Assembly (NCBI GenBank): GCA_038373885.1
Contig: JAWZYV010012513.1
Coordinates: 119,056-183,055 of the forward strand
DNA: 64,000 bases
Reading direction: 5' to 3'
Source of the DNA: Cheiracanthium punctorium
Taxonomy: Eukaryota > Arthropoda > Arachnida > Araneae > Cheiracanthiidae
The notes beneath the pieces are model-generated. The model saw nothing but the letters and a program-made list of their open reading frames with translations, ran no database searches and was not told the origin of the DNA. Of the stretch, positions 46,194 to 59,211 are shown one piece after another; within the stretch, counting starts at the first letter, position 1, and every line of letters starts with the position of its first letter. The position numbers and the translations under genes are program-made.

Positions 46194-46700
46194 ATTATTA
46201 TCAGGGTTGTAAAAAAAACAGTTTTTTAGTAAGAAAACAAACAAGTTTTTTGGGTTTAAAGCAGGTAAATTAAAAAAAAAATCCTTTTATAATTACATGT
46301 ACACATTTTTATAACTATAATTATTTATAAAATGTTCAAATAGCAATTAACATTCCTTCTGAAACTAATTAAAACTAGTAAATAAACAATTGTTGATGAT
46401 TATGTGGACATTGAAATTGTTATATATTACAACAAAATTAAAATGCAGCCTATAATTTAAGTTTAAATAATAATTCATAATTATTATAAAATATTAAGGT
46501 ATCTATTACATTAATGTAAAAAACTTAATTTTTATACTCATAAAGATCGTTTTAAAATATATCAGAGCTTATTCTATCTGTAGTATTCATAATTTTAAAT
46601 TATTATGTTAAAAAAATTGCGTTAAATATGAAAATTCCTAAAATGATGAGAATAAAGACATTAAATTTAACTATATTTTTATTTTATTTATAAAAAATAA
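46194..46700. mobile_element. Truncated hAT-like MITE, left arm
   Basis: Starts with target duplication ATTATTAT (46194-46201) and end CAGGGTTGT at 46202. The other end expected near 46690 is missing. The complete counterpart is 53080-53570. Confidence 0.75.
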
Positions 46701-48719
46701 TGACTGTAATTTAAAAAAATAAATGCGTCTTTTTATAATTATTTATTTTATATAAATTTATATAACTACTAGCTGCGTGCCCGTTCTTCGCACGGTAGGA
46801 AACGAATATTTTACTAAAATCTAATCGTAACTATCTATGCAAAAGCAAAATGTCAAAAAAGTTCAAGTAGTCCTTTTGTTGAAACTACCGTGGAATATAT
46901 TACGCAACGTAGGATTATGGTTTAGTTAGTTATAAGACGTTTGTTGAAAAATAATGAATATAACACTTTTAATTTCACGAAATAGTTATTAACGTAGTAT
47001 ACTGTTCTTTAATCGATATTATCCAAACAAATCTACTATTACTACCAGAGATAAAAATGAGAATACTATCTATTACTTATATAATATTATCTACGTTTCT
47101 CAGTCTTTAATGCTCAATTTAAAGAAACAGATTAGATATTTTAAACCAATGATGCCTTTCTACTTTTTGGTGATTCTGTGAAATTCATGCATTGCTATTA
47201 AATCGGATATCCATATATTCTTAAGCATAATTCTTGTCTGATTGGCGTATTTAGCACAGCAAAATATTTCATCACGCAGTGGTGGAAAACATCCAAGCTG
47301 TACCAATTTAAATATTATTTAAATCCACCATGGTTCAGACTCGTGAAAACATCAAAATGTGTAACCTCGAGGAACTATTTGGAATCGCTCAAATTGCGAA
47401 TAGGGCGTTAAATTGTGTTGCAGAGTTTACGAATTTCAGACAACTTTTAATTTATGACGTCACGTTCTGACCAGGGTAGTCGAATTTAGTATTTCGCGCA
47501 GTAGTTTTTAAACGGAGTAATATTGAAACATACGACGTTGAAAAACTCTCGCTTGCAATAGAACTTTATTAAAGTTAAATTGAGAGATATTGGGATTATT
47601 CCTAGCTAATCGGTATTTCAAATATTTCCCGTATTCATTTTGCTAATGATGTAACTTTTGTGCAAGAGCTTGTTAAGTTGCTAAAATTTAACAAAAAAAG
47701 AGTATATCTAATATAGATAATATACCGCCAAAAGTCGTCCAAATTTGGCGACATTTTGCACGATTTTTGGGAATACATACAATGACCGTCGTCAAACCGA
47801 TAGCGAATACTATGAATTATGTTAATTAGTATTTTGCATAAAAATATAAATATTCATTTTATAGAAAAAACGGTATCGGACGAACACGGAGCACCAGAAA
47901 CTTATTCTTTTAGGGGTTAGCAGTCTAAAACTCATTATCCAAGCACTAAAAAAATCAAAGTTTGCAGTTTTGTTCCATGTAAATCCGTATTGTATTGGAA
48001 TTATTTTGAGTGCTCTTGTAGAAGAACTATCTAACTATATAGACACTATTTTCGATGGAAAGCTTCATCTTGTAATCCTTAACAACATATATAATGTTGT
48101 TTCATTTCAAATAGCAGAATATCTCTAAAACTAGAAGTCAAAGCCCGTAGTGAAGGCAATTGCAACGGCCTCTAGAAAAAAAAAAGTTTGACGAAAGCGT
48201 TTATACACTTATTATATTTTGTCCACATAAAATAAATAACTTCACATTCAATTCTTGTTATATATACTGAAATCAAATTTCATGCTTTTCTGGGATCGTG
48301 CGGAAACTTTTCCTATTCAAACGATTTCATTTCACTGTGAACATCCGCTAGAAAATCATTTTATTTAACAAAAAATAAATAAATAAACTTATAAATCTGG
48401 AAAAAGCTTGTTAAGTATGACGTCAATATGAAGTAATTTTCACTTGAGTTAGCTAATTTTGTCACGCACATGATTAACTTTTTTTACTCTCGTAAATAAA
48501 ATTGAGCTGAAAATAGCGAAAAATCGCTTAAAAACGAGGGAACGGGTGGATTTTCAAATTTTTAAAGAGCGCAGATTGTTTATATTTTTATTTTTATACA
48601 TAATTATGAAAAGTTTCAAGCGGATCGTACAAACGGTGTAGATGTTATTAGGCTTTTTGTGTTAACTTTGTAATCTTTTTGCAGTAATGGCGGAAAAAGT
48701 TTTATCTTCAAGTCAGGGA

Positions 48720-49010
48720 TCAGCGTAACTATACCGGGCGAATCAAAATAGATTTTTAGTCGATTATTTTTAAAATCGTAAGTGATCGAAACATACTTCC
48801 AATTAGAACAGTTCGTCAAACTAAGAGTAGCTGTTAGAGATGGCTTTTTTTTTACTGGGGGTTGTATCCATATTAAAATACGAAATTTAATTTTTATACG
48901 GGCCCTCCTTTCTTACCTTTTATATTTAGAAGAATGTTGCTCTTTGACTAAGAAAATTAATAAAACAAATCCCGTGTCTCTAAGTGAAATAGTTTCCGAG
49001 ATATATGAAT
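48720..49010. repeat. Central inverted pair, left half
   Basis: Pairs with 49510-49800. Shared words include GGGGGTTGTATCCATATTAA, TTAGAAGAATGTTG and CCCGTGTCTCTAAG. The sequence between (49011-49509) is the apparent centre of symmetry and shows no gene. Confidence 0.85.
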
Positions 49011-50104
49011 TTGAAAATTTTGGCATTTGTCGCCAAGCAATAAGGGGATGTCTCCAAAGTGATGAAAATGTAATTACTTTTGAAATGAAGTTAATTTATG
49101 TTAATAAACATTCGATAGACACACTTGACTTCTGAAATCCTAATTTAGCTATAATTTTCCTATAACGCACGTTTGGCAGTTTCTAGTGAAAGTAACCACA
49201 CCATAGTAACACACACCATTATTTTTTCATTCCCTTTCACACTTTAAAATTCCTTCTCCAGAAGCGTGACTTAATTACTGGATGACCCCCAAAAAAGACT
49301 AAATTATTGCTAAATTCATAACTCTGTACCGATTCATTCAGGTAAAACTGTACCTGTTAATTTCACACGTTGAACGCATTTAATTCCGTTTCTGAACGAT
49401 TGGATCATTAATTAACTTTTATCAACTCATAGTGGGTCCCCTAACGTAAAGATTTTTTCGCTTGAAAATCGATGCCAACACAGTAGGTAAAGTGGTGTAA
49501 GTCATCACTTTCAAAAATAATTTTTTTGCTAACTGTTTCGCTTAGAGACACGGGATTTTTAAAATTAATTTTCTTAGGCAAAGAACAACATTCTTCTAAA
49601 TATAAAGGGTAGGAAAGGAGGGACCGTATAAAAATTAAATTTCGTATTTTAATATGTATACAACCCCCAGTTTAAAAAATGCCATATCTGAAAGCTACTC
49701 TTAATTTGACGAACTTTTCTAATTGAAAGTAGGTTTCGATCACTTGCAGTTTAAAAATAATCGCCTTAACATCTATTTTGAATCACCCGGGATAGTAAGG
49801 ATGATAAGCTTTAAAGAATAGCTTCCCATGGAGCGCAATGTATTTGGAATAATTTGAGTGCTCCTGTAGAAATACTATAAATTCTACATAAACCATTTTC
49901 AATAGGGTTCATGGTACAGTCGGTAAGAATCTTATGAAATAAAATCCGAGAGTAAACATTGTATGTAGCTATGTATGTAAGTATGTAGGTAGGTAGGAAG
50001 TTTGTGACCACCGATCTTCTTGCGCGCGTCTCTCGATCGCATTGCGCCGAGACGGTTGGTCGCAGACCTACCGAATTTTGCATACGGCTTCACTAGGACA
50101 GATC

Positions 50105-50870
50105 CTAACACGCCTTGGAGCGATTTTTTCGAAATTCGAATTAGAAAATGTTTTATTTTATGTTTTGTCCGATTTTTAGCGATTTTTCTCGCATAATACG
50201 TAATAACGCCGGTAATTACACTCGCAAGAAAACGAAATTTACATCATCGGATAGAGGAGAAAATTTTCTTTTAAAAATTGTTTGTTCGGACTGTGTAACA
50301 TAATTTTCAGATTTTTGGGAATTTTTCAAATAAAATTAAATTTGACGCTGACTTTCGTAAAATATTTTTTAAATTGCTGCATCTTGAATTCTATCCGTCA
50401 TAACTTTTTTATATTTTGTCAAATGACGGAGCATACATTTCGCCCTCTTTTAAAAGAAAAACCAGAGGAAAATATAAATTAGTAGATTTTTTACGAATTT
50501 TTAAGTAAAGAATTATTTTCATTTCAATATCAGCAGCTTAAAATTTTCGGTATGATATCTTGCGTTTTGGTTGTCTTGGAGACAGTAACAATTATTAAAA
50601 TTGCCAGTTGAAAAAAAAAATAAAATTACTTTAAAATAACTGAGTTTTCGCATGTGAAAAGTGCGCGATTTTGATGTCATAAGTTTAAAACCTCTTTCGA
50701 AACTCAATCAGAATAACGGACTCACAAGCAAAACATACGCCACGCATGAAATAATTCTATATTTTACTTTACGTTGCCAGATAAATAATTGAATGCTGTT
50801 TTTTCACCAGTGAATTATCCAGCATTATTTTCAATTGAGATTTTAAACGGGACACGTTTTCGAATCGCAA
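50105..50870. other. Unpaired inner sequence
   Basis: No mirrored partner, gene or bounded element was recognised. Confidence 0.4.
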
Positions 50871-50891
50871 GAAATATTTTGCGGTGCTAAA

Positions 50892-51083
50892 CAGGGCCTG
50901 ATTATGGCAAACAGGGACCCCGGGCATTAATGAATTTGGCCTCCATCTATGAAATTTGTTTTATTTTTCATAAAATATGTTTATGAAAAAGAATATTTCA
51001 GAACAACATTTGAAATTGGGGGCCATTTCGAGCCGGAGGCACTCGGCAAAGTCCCGATTTGCCCGTGCGATACTAGGGCCCTG
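50892..51083. mobile_element. hAT-like MITE, right arm only
   Basis: Left end CAGGGCCTGA and right end read inward CAGGGCCCTAGTATC, flanked by identical GTGCTAAA (50884-50891 and 51084-51091). The left arm at 47250-47275 reads TGGCGTATTTAGCACAGC, the intact empty site on the opposite strand. Confidence 0.95.
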
Positions 51084-51999
51084 GTGCTAAATACGCCAAT
51101 CTGACAATAATTAAGCATACAAATGTATGGAGAGCTGTTTTAGTGGCAACCATAAAGTGAAATGATTATCGTTTATGCTAATGCGTAAATTGCAAAGAAT
51201 CACCAAAGTGTAAAAGACTACATTCGTGGCAAATATCTAAACCGTTTCTTTAAATTAAGCATTAACGGTTGCAAAACGAAAATATATTGTATTAGGATCA
51301 GTAAAAGATAATATAAATATTAGTAAGTAGATATGCTAAGGCAATATTGATCAAAGCACAATATACCGCATTAATAAATATTTCGTGAAACTAAGCCTTC
51401 TATTCATTCTTCAACAACCGTCTTACATCACATCTAACAAAATAGTAAGTAAGTCTACGTCGCGTTAATATATCCCGCGGTAGTTTCAACAGAAAAGACT
51501 GTAACAGAACTTTCTTTTTTCTTGGAGATTCTGTTTTCTCACAAGAGTTATGATCACATTTTTAGGAAAATGTTCTCTTCTTGCCTTGCGAAGAGCGGGT
51601 ACACAACTATTTAATTATAAAATAAAAGGGTTCTCCACATCATGTAGTATCTAAGGTATTAATGGCATAACTTAATTCTATAAAAGGAGTATGATGCAGA
51701 AATGAGACATTGTGAATATTAAGAATTTTCACTGCGAACCGTCACGCTTTTCTTTTCTAATTGCGAATGACATCGACATAGTTTTTTTGCGTCATAATAT
51801 TAACAATGGTCTCAGGTCAGTATTTATACTAACTTTACAAATAACTAATGAGTAACTTTACGCCAGGAGTCAAATCATTTTGCTTATTTTTAGATCCCAA
51901 ATCACTGGAATCAATTCGAACTATACATGTAAGAAAAAGTTTCGTTCCCTACCGTGCGGAGAACGGGTACGCAGCTAGTAATATATATAAATTTCGTCG

Positions 52000-53071
52000 A
52001 AACCGATGCATATTTACGCATCGGTCCACCCGAGTTAGAGCACGGATGAACGGACGGACAGACGGAGAGACAGACAAACCGAAATCATAAACACTTTTCA
52101 ACCTTGTTGGAAAGTGTTAAAGGACTATGCTGAAAGTTTTGAGCATTAAAATTTGTCGGTGAACAGCTGAAAAAAAGAAGACACATTTCTATCCTTTCAT
52201 TCTTCCAAAAATGAGGGAATTTTTTTTTTTCACCGTAATTTATTGACTGTAAATCAAAATGGCATTAAAATTTATATTCATTCTCTTACCTTTGTATTAA
52301 TTAAATTATTCATGTCCTATTGTATAAAAATTTAAGTTTCTATAATTAAAAAAAATCCTTGTAAAATTTGAATAAATTGGGTTATTTGGGATGAGGCATT
52401 TCCCAACTATTCCGGTTAATCGAGACCCTTCTGTACTTTGAAACAATGCTTTAAGACTTTATGCGTAACATTTATTTTTCTTGAGTTTTGATTATGAATA
52501 ATTATGACATGATATGTGTACATACGACATAAGTGGCCAGCCAGTCACTAGTGACCAAAAGGGCCTGGCCTCACCAGATATTTGGAAACTGTTTTCAGTC
52601 ATAACAAGGATTTATTTATTATCGTATTTCTTTTTTTATTTGGTTTAATTTGCTAAAAAAGTATGTTTATAATTCTCATATTTATTTTTATTTATTTATT
52701 TTTTTAAGTCTTTTTTAAAATTTAGTTTAGTTTTAAAGAAAATATGCTACAATTTTATCAGATTCAGATGAATGAATATTTAAATTAGTCTTTTCCAATA
52801 CCTCTGTATCTTTCTAATCTATTATGTATGGCGAATTTACAACAAACGACAGTTTATTGTACGACCAACTTCAATCTATGTATAACCAATGAAAATATTA
52901 CTTGGCTGAATACGGGCTTGCCCAAGGTTGCGTGTAAAGCAGGACTGATTTTCGGCAGAGCATTCGGGGCAAGCACCTGGGCCTCCAAATTACCCTTAAG
53001 TTTTAAAATTTGCAAATTTTGATTTTAATTTAATTTAAGAGAGAGCACCTAATTTTGTGAAAAATATAGTA
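52000..53071. other. Right-arm insertion region without left counterpart
   Basis: Contains a GACGGACAGACGGAGAGACA run at 52050-52080 and, near 52405-52435, a Tigger-like end (GTTAATCGAGACCCTTCTGTA region). The 52890-53020 part resembles decayed hAT MITE sequence. No gene was recognised. Confidence 0.45.
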
Positions 53072-53079
53072 ATAATAAT

Positions 53080-53570
53080 CAGGGTTGTGTGCGTGTGTGT
53101 GGCATGAATTAAACCTACTGGTTTAAACCAAGTGGTTTTTTCTAGAAAAAAAAACCCCAATTTTTTTTTAAACAGAATAATTTAAAATTATGAATACTAC
53201 AGATAGAATAAGTTCTGATATATTTTAAAATGATCTTTATAAGTATCAGTAATACGTTTTTACATTAATCTATTAGATATCTTAATATTTTATAATTATT
53301 AAGAATTATTAACTAAACTTAAATTATAGGCTGCATTTTAAATTTGTTCTAATATAACGATTTCAATGTCCACATAAGTATCAACAATTGTTTATTTACT
53401 AGTTTTAATCAGTTTCAGAAGGAATATTAATTGCTATTTGAACATTTTATAAATAATTATAGTTACAAAAATGTGTACATGTAATTATAAAAGGATTTTT
53501 TTTAAATTCACCTACTTTAAACCAAAAAAATTATTTTCTTACAAAAAAACTGGTTTTTTTTACAACCCTG
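53080..53570. mobile_element. hAT-like MITE (CAGGGTTGT family), complete copy
   Basis: Ends CAGGGTTGTGTGC and, read inward, CAGGGTTGTAAAAAAAACC, flanked by identical ATAATAAT (53072-53079 and 53571-53578). It is the same family as 14196-14837. Confidence 0.9.
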
Positions 53571-54810
53571 ATAATAATTGGCTATTACTTCATAGCGATA
53601 GCACTGTATCCACAGCAATTTTCAGCTAAATGCATAGTGTCAGGCACAAATTTATTCAGCACAAATTTATTTAGGCTTGACAAATGTAGTAATGTATGCT
53701 GATCGCGGGGAAACCATAGAGATGAATTTCAATCAGAACATATAAAAATAAATAGCTTCCAGTTGAGCAAAGGGAAGATCTATTCCACTATAAATAAATG
53801 CTCTGGTGTTTAAACATTAAGAAAATAAGTACAGAAATATTGAGAACATGTTACTTGAAAAATATGGAATGAAATTAACAATTAGAAAATTGAATGGCGT
53901 AATTCAAACATTATCCTGCATAATATTGTTATCGAACTATTGCATTTTATTTTGCATTTTGATTAAATAATCATTGTTGTGCTGTTATAACACCCTTCAT
54001 TGTAAGGTGTGATATGAAAGTTGCTTTGTAGGACATGAGAAAAGTTTTTGTAAAAGCGCCCTCCCCTCTCCCCAATGAAGCTTTTGCCCTGGGCCCCATC
54101 TCTGCAAATCAATTCTTGGTACCAAGCACAGCAAAGTATTTTTCTATCATTGATAATTTAAAGGAAAGAAACTATATTTGGCTGTTTAGCACAACAATGC
54201 ACGTGAAAGCGCAGTAATTTTGCTTGAGTTTTAGATCAAAATACGATAGGCCTAATTGCAGAAAAAGCAATGTTTTCATGGAAGAAACTTTATAATTTGG
54301 AGAATTTTGCTGGCATGGTAGGAAAAAAAAAGTGGGGGATAGTCTTTGAAAGTTATTTTTTTCCTTCGTTTAAAGCATGCAGTCTCTTTTTTACATTTAG
54401 GATTTTGATTGTCTAGATTCAAATAGGTTGAAACTGTTTGTTGAGTAAGAATTTTCACAATTTCATGTATTTGTCAAATTGTAAAAATATTTAACGATGT
54501 AAAATTCTGTCTGCAATTTATTGAGAAAACCTCTGTGCTTAGTAATTATGCTTAGTAAATAAAATTCTCAGCCAGAGATTTTCTGAAGTTCTGTTGCTAC
54601 TCTGTCTTGTCATATCGATGTTATTAAAGTCCAGACCTCAATGAAAACATAATTTAAAATATTTCCCTTAAAAAGAGCAGAATTCTTATTTCAGTAAGAC
54701 TTATTAGCCAGTGTCAGGAGCCGACTTTCAGTTATGACAATTGCAGTCAAAAGGTCCTTTTTTATGTATTTGCAGAGGAAAGTAATCGGATAAGCAAGAA
54801 TTACAAAGAA

Positions 54811-54987
54811 CAGTAAAACCTCACTATAACGATATTTAATAGAATGATAAATCCTCTATAACATAACATCTTGGGAGGTCCTGCAGAATTTCCATATAAT
54901 ATAATCTCCCATCGATATAACGATACATCCGTCTAGAACGATAATTTTATTGGGTCCCTTAAGTATCATTGTATTGAAGTTTTACTG
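54811..54987. mobile_element. Tigger-like MITE shared by both arms (right)
   Basis: Mirror of 44800-44975, with ends CAGTAAAACCTCACTATAAC and, read inward, CAGTAAAACTTCAATACAAT. Confidence 0.75.
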
Positions 54988-57686
54988 TAGTTAAAATAAC
55001 TCATCGAAATGTTCTCTTATCATAAAGGAATTTTAAAATAAATTGTTTTCAAAATTCGGAAGTTTTTTATTTGAGATTTTGTGAGTATCTTGCTTGGTTA
55101 TTTTAAAAATATAAATTATTAAAATTTTATCTGATCTCATTTCAGCATCCGTTAAATCACATCGAAAGTTTCTGGGAGTTACAGATTAAGAGGATGATTA
55201 GTTTCACAGATATAAAAATAGTTTATTTTATATCTATATTTGGAATGAAATATTTTATGTGTTAAATAAAAGTTTGTCATCTTTTTGTTTTGAAAAGTGT
55301 GCTTTAATCCAAGGGCATGCCTAGACTGAGATAAAATGTAAAACTGTCTTCGAACGTTAATATTTTCTTAAAAATTTTCTGCTGAAAAGGATGTGCATTC
55401 CAAGTCCTATACTGCTGTCGACAGCTATACATACTATTTTAAAAAAGCACACTACTTTTAATCTAAAGTTCATATTGATGTTGATTATTTTCTATACTCA
55501 AACATAATAAATATGATTTATTTATTGTTTTTTTCATTGACTCATTGTATTTGCACTATTTTATTTGCATGATTTTTAAAAATTTAACAATTAAAAAATT
55601 TGTAAAAAAATATCAAAGCTGTCTCTGAAGTTTGTCTGGATCTGGATAAGCAAAATCAAAAATTACAAAAAATATTGTTAAGGATAAGAGAAATTTTTTA
55701 AAGCAAGGTTTTGCTTATGATTTGTCATAAATACTTACTCTTTAGGGGAAAAAGCTGACAAACATGAATACTTGCTTCAGAATCGTATAAAAATGTGAAA
55801 TGTTTCTATGAGCGTATTTTTTTGGAACTCTAGTAGCAGTGTCCCAAGATATGAATGATTACGATTGTTCAATTGCTTTTGGGAGAATTTTGCTGAGTTA
55901 TGATAGAGATTCATAGAAAATGTTGAAACTGTTTGCATGTTTACATAGTTTTCAACTTAAAACATTTAAAAAATCTAATTTAGTAATCCTACATTAATTT
56001 AAAAAAGTGTTATTATGAAAAAGAAACTAGCCAGCTTATAAACTATGCTGGCTAATATGTAGAATTGAATTGTTGAATAATATTTATAATTGTAGTCAGT
56101 ATTGCTTACTTCAAAAAAATTAATTTAATGCTGCTGGTTAAAGAAGCAATTGGGCATTTCTGCTCAACTCTGTTATAAAGATACCACTTTTATACCTGAT
56201 AGGAGCAGGGGTACGTTATTAAGGCACTTTAAACTGGCATTTTATAAAATATATTGAAACTGAAGTAATCAATTTTTCTTTAAATTAATTTTTTAAAGAT
56301 TAGAATCACTATCTTTTCAGGAACAGGCATTCATCAATATATTGTGTTGTAACAGACATTGATTCTTGTAATTTATTAGAGAAAGCTCAGAGCATGGTGA
56401 TACAATCTCATTTTAACAAACTTCACTTATGAATACACCAGATTAACAAATAAAATTTCTGTTAAAAGAAAGTATTATAGAACAAATTCTGACTTATATG
56501 AAATTTCAATTCTGAGAATTTTTTAGAAATATAAATTTGATTTTTGGTACCTCTACATTTGTTATGCCAAGATTTTACTATACATCATTTTAAAATAATG
56601 CTAATTCCAAGTAGAAAACTGGTATTTTTCATGTGATTTAATTATTTTTGAAATACTTAGCTGAATTCCAAGTACCTGATTGGTATATTTTTGACGTATT
56701 AATGAAACTTTTTTGACAAAATGCAAGATATTAGATAATTTTATTGATAGATAATACAGTGACAATAATGTAATATGCAACAAAATTTGAATATTGACAT
56801 ATACAAGGAAGAGTTTATTCACTAAAATAGAAAATAGGCGGATTAACATGTTTCAGTGAAAGTAACGTTAATCGAAGGGAAAATTTAAATCTAGAAAAGA
56901 CTGACATCTAATGTTATTCTATATTGCAGTTTAGGATTATGTGAAATCATGAAGCACTTCTAATTAAAGAAATATAATATTTAAATGTAGAGGGGCGAAA
57001 AAGGCAGAACTTCTCAGAAAGACCAAATTGCACATACTAATGCAAAATTTAGAACGTGCAGACTAACTTCTATAAATATATCTTGGGTTGTTTGGATTAA
57101 GATTGCAGTTATTATGCAACTTTAATTCCTGGAATATGATTCGAAAAATGGCTTAGAAATAATAAGTACTCGGAGAACTCTTAGGCATTTTCACTTAAGG
57201 TTTACCAACAAAAAAAGTGCAATAAAGTACCAACTATACGACTTTCGTGTGAATGGGTGGGGGAGTTCAATTAATGTGTTGATGATAAAATTTGAATGCT
57301 TATGAAAATTCATTATGAATTGGAATTTGAAAAATTCAAGAGGTAGAACACATTATTTCATGGCATTTATATTTGAATGTTTAATTTTTAAAACTGAGCA
57401 TTTGTACCAAGATAAACCATGCTGTTGCTACATATCTTCAGTTATATATTTCTTATTTTCATATGCAATTGGGGGAGTAGGCCATGAGTAGCAGTTTTGC
57501 ATTATTGTTAATGCAGTGTTATTATAGTACACAGGATAAAAATAAATTGGGACTTTCTTGAAACTACTTATAAATAAATAAAGAGTGGCTTACTAAAAGT
57601 ATACATTTTGCACTGAACTAATATTTCAATTACATTACAATAAAGCAAAATTATACACATTAATAATAAAATTAAGCAAAATCATT
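54988..57686. other. Right-arm sequence without genes
   Basis: AT-rich. It mirrors about 41400-44800 except for the left-only MITE. No gene was recognised. Confidence 0.5.
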
Positions 57687-57740
57687 ATATATATATATGT
57701 GTGTGTGTGTGTGATTATATACTTTATATATATATATAAG
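57687..57740. repeat. TA/TG microsatellite, right arm
   Basis: Mirror of 41316-41408, with different repeat numbers. Confidence 0.88.
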
Positions 57741-57968
57741 GACGCCTGGGCCAAGTCGACGCCAGCGCGGCGTCGTGATCTGTGAAGTCAGGCGTTTGGC
57801 CAATGCTTTTCCAACGATATTTTGCTACTTGGGAAGTAGACTGTAATAAGCACATGACTGGCCGATTACGCTTGCAAATTTTGTACAGCTGATTGTTCGA
57901 CGAAGTTCTAGAAGAATAAGGTTAGTGTTCCATCCTTACAAGTGGACTCTTTACGAGAACTTTCTGCA

Positions 57969-59125
57969 CACTGCAAATTCCCAGCACACATTGGGAACAC
58001 ATTTGGAACACATTTATTTCAAAAAAAGTGTTCCAGTTACCTAAAAGTGTTCTGAAATGCGTTCCGAATGTGATTCTTTCTAAAGGAAGTGTTCCGAAAG
58101 TGTTCTGAAAATGTTCTGAAAGTGTTATGCTTAGCATATTTGTTAATCTGAACTTAGAAACACATTTGAGAACAGATTGGGAACACCTTAAGAATAGATT
58201 GGGAACACATATTAGGAGCACATTTGAGTGCAGATTGGGAACACTGGTGAAATCATTGCTTTCTTTGTTACAACGATATTGCTATGAGCGAGTAGCCTGA
58301 ACGGTATAGCATTGGCCTCGAGATCGGGAGGTTCGGGGTTCGAATCCCGGTAAGTGAGAAAAAATAAAATCCAAGTCCACAAATTAATTCTAAAATTCAA
58401 TGACAGCACTAAATTATAGGAACGAACTAAAATTCAATAATTCATTAAAATCAGTTCCAAACTCTAAAAAATTCTAAGTCCAATTCCAAAACTAAAATGT
58501 AGTTCCTAAACATAACACCAGATTGCAGCACTAAAAATTCAATAACAATTGGCAGCATTAAAATTAATTAATTAATAATTAAATGAAATAACTAAAATGT
58601 CCCAATCGAAACATAGCAGACTCCAAATCCAGAAAAAATACAACTCAACCATCCAGGATAGAAACAACTTAGCTCCACCCCTTACGCCAATTGCGGCACC
58701 GCCCCTTGATGACGTCACTTCCGCCGCACCTGCTCTTACTTTTTAGAAAGTGTTCTCAAATCTAATCCTAAAAGCATTCCTTAAAGTGTGCTAAAAAGGA
58801 TGACAAAATAAGTGTCCTAAAAAGTATTCTGAAATGGGTTCCAAACAGTGTTCTCAAATGTGTTCCAAAAAGTGTTCTCAAAAAGGGGACAAAATAAGTG
58901 TTCCAAAAAGTGCTCTGAAACGGGTTCCAAAAAGTGTTCTACAATGTGTTCCCAAAAAGTGTTCTCAAAAAGGGGACAAATAAGTGTTCCGAAGTGTGTT
59001 CCAAAAAGTGTTCTGAAATGAGTTCCAAAAAGTGCTCTGAAATGTGCTTTTAAAAGTGTTCTCAAAAAGGGGACAAAATAAGTGTTCCAAAAAGTGTTCT
59101 AAAATGTGTTCAAAGATTTGCAGTG
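57969..59125. mobile_element. TIR element with internal GTGTTC tandem array, right arm only
   Basis: Ends CACTGCAAAT read inward from both sides; the flanks share only CA. Inside, imperfect units of about 20-25 bp containing AAAAAGTGTTCTGAAATG repeat at 58005-58240 and 58735-59110, split by a tRNA-derived SINE. CACTG ends and a 2-3 bp target would fit CACTA/EnSpm, but this is tentative. The left arm near 41075-41100 is uninterrupted. Confidence 0.75.
58278..58680 (+). mobile_element. tRNA-derived SINE
   Basis: The head 58282-58355 has TAGCCTGAACGGTATAGC (A-box-like) and GGTTCGAATCC (B-box match). The anticodon arm is imperfect, with an apparent 8-nt loop, and no acceptor stem closes, so it is not a working tRNA. 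An AT-rich body with AAATTC words follows. The 3' boundary is uncertain. Confidence 0.75.
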
Positions 59126-59211
59126 CACCCACTGGACTTTAGAATGAGGAGCCCAGAAACTAGCAGAGATTTCTGCATCTATTTCACAAGGCGTATAAAA
59201 AGTTTATCGAC

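Larger units (their letters stand above)
30580..49010. repeat. Left arm of a giant inverted duplication
   Basis: Pairs in inverted orientation with 49510-64000. Anchors seen (left with right): IR fragment 30842-31202 with 63640-64000; 35930-36010 with 62960-63045; SINE 36241-36470 with 62490-62700; 36950-37200 with 61730-62030; 40060-40215 with 60330-60480; 40438-40760 with 59350-59654; 41290-41345 with 57700-57780; 44800-44975 with 54811-54987; 45660-45720 with 54050-54110; 46194-46690 with about 53090-53578; 48720-49010 with 49510-49800. Indels and private insertions interrupt the pairing. Confidence 0.85.
46768..51979. repeat. Inner inverted repeat bounded by ACTAGCTGCGTRCCCG
   Basis: ACTAGCTGCGTGCCCG at 46768 and its inverted match at 51979 open a pairing seen again at 46870-46990 with 51370-51480, and 47150-47290 with 50870-51240. 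Between about 47290 and 48700, and between 49810 and 50870, the two sides do not match. It may be one large foldback element sitting at the centre of the outer duplication. Confidence 0.7.

Noticed and set aside
48782..49135. A 117-codon frame at the centre of the palindrome
   Set aside because: The mirrored sequence at 49510-49800 does not preserve the frame and no domain is visible.
58282..58355. Functional tRNA gene
   Set aside because: The B box is good, but the acceptor stem does not close, the anticodon loop appears to have eight bases, and it sits inside a repeat body, so it was called a SINE.
58212..58409. Minus-strand reading frame containing RDSNPEPPDLEANAI
   Set aside because: This is the well-known spurious translation of a tRNA-derived SINE head, not a protein.
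58817..59065. Minus-strand frame with repeated FGTHFRTLFGTHF-like peptides
   Set aside because: It is the translation of the GTGTTC tandem array. The periodicity is in the DNA, and no start context or family supports a protein.
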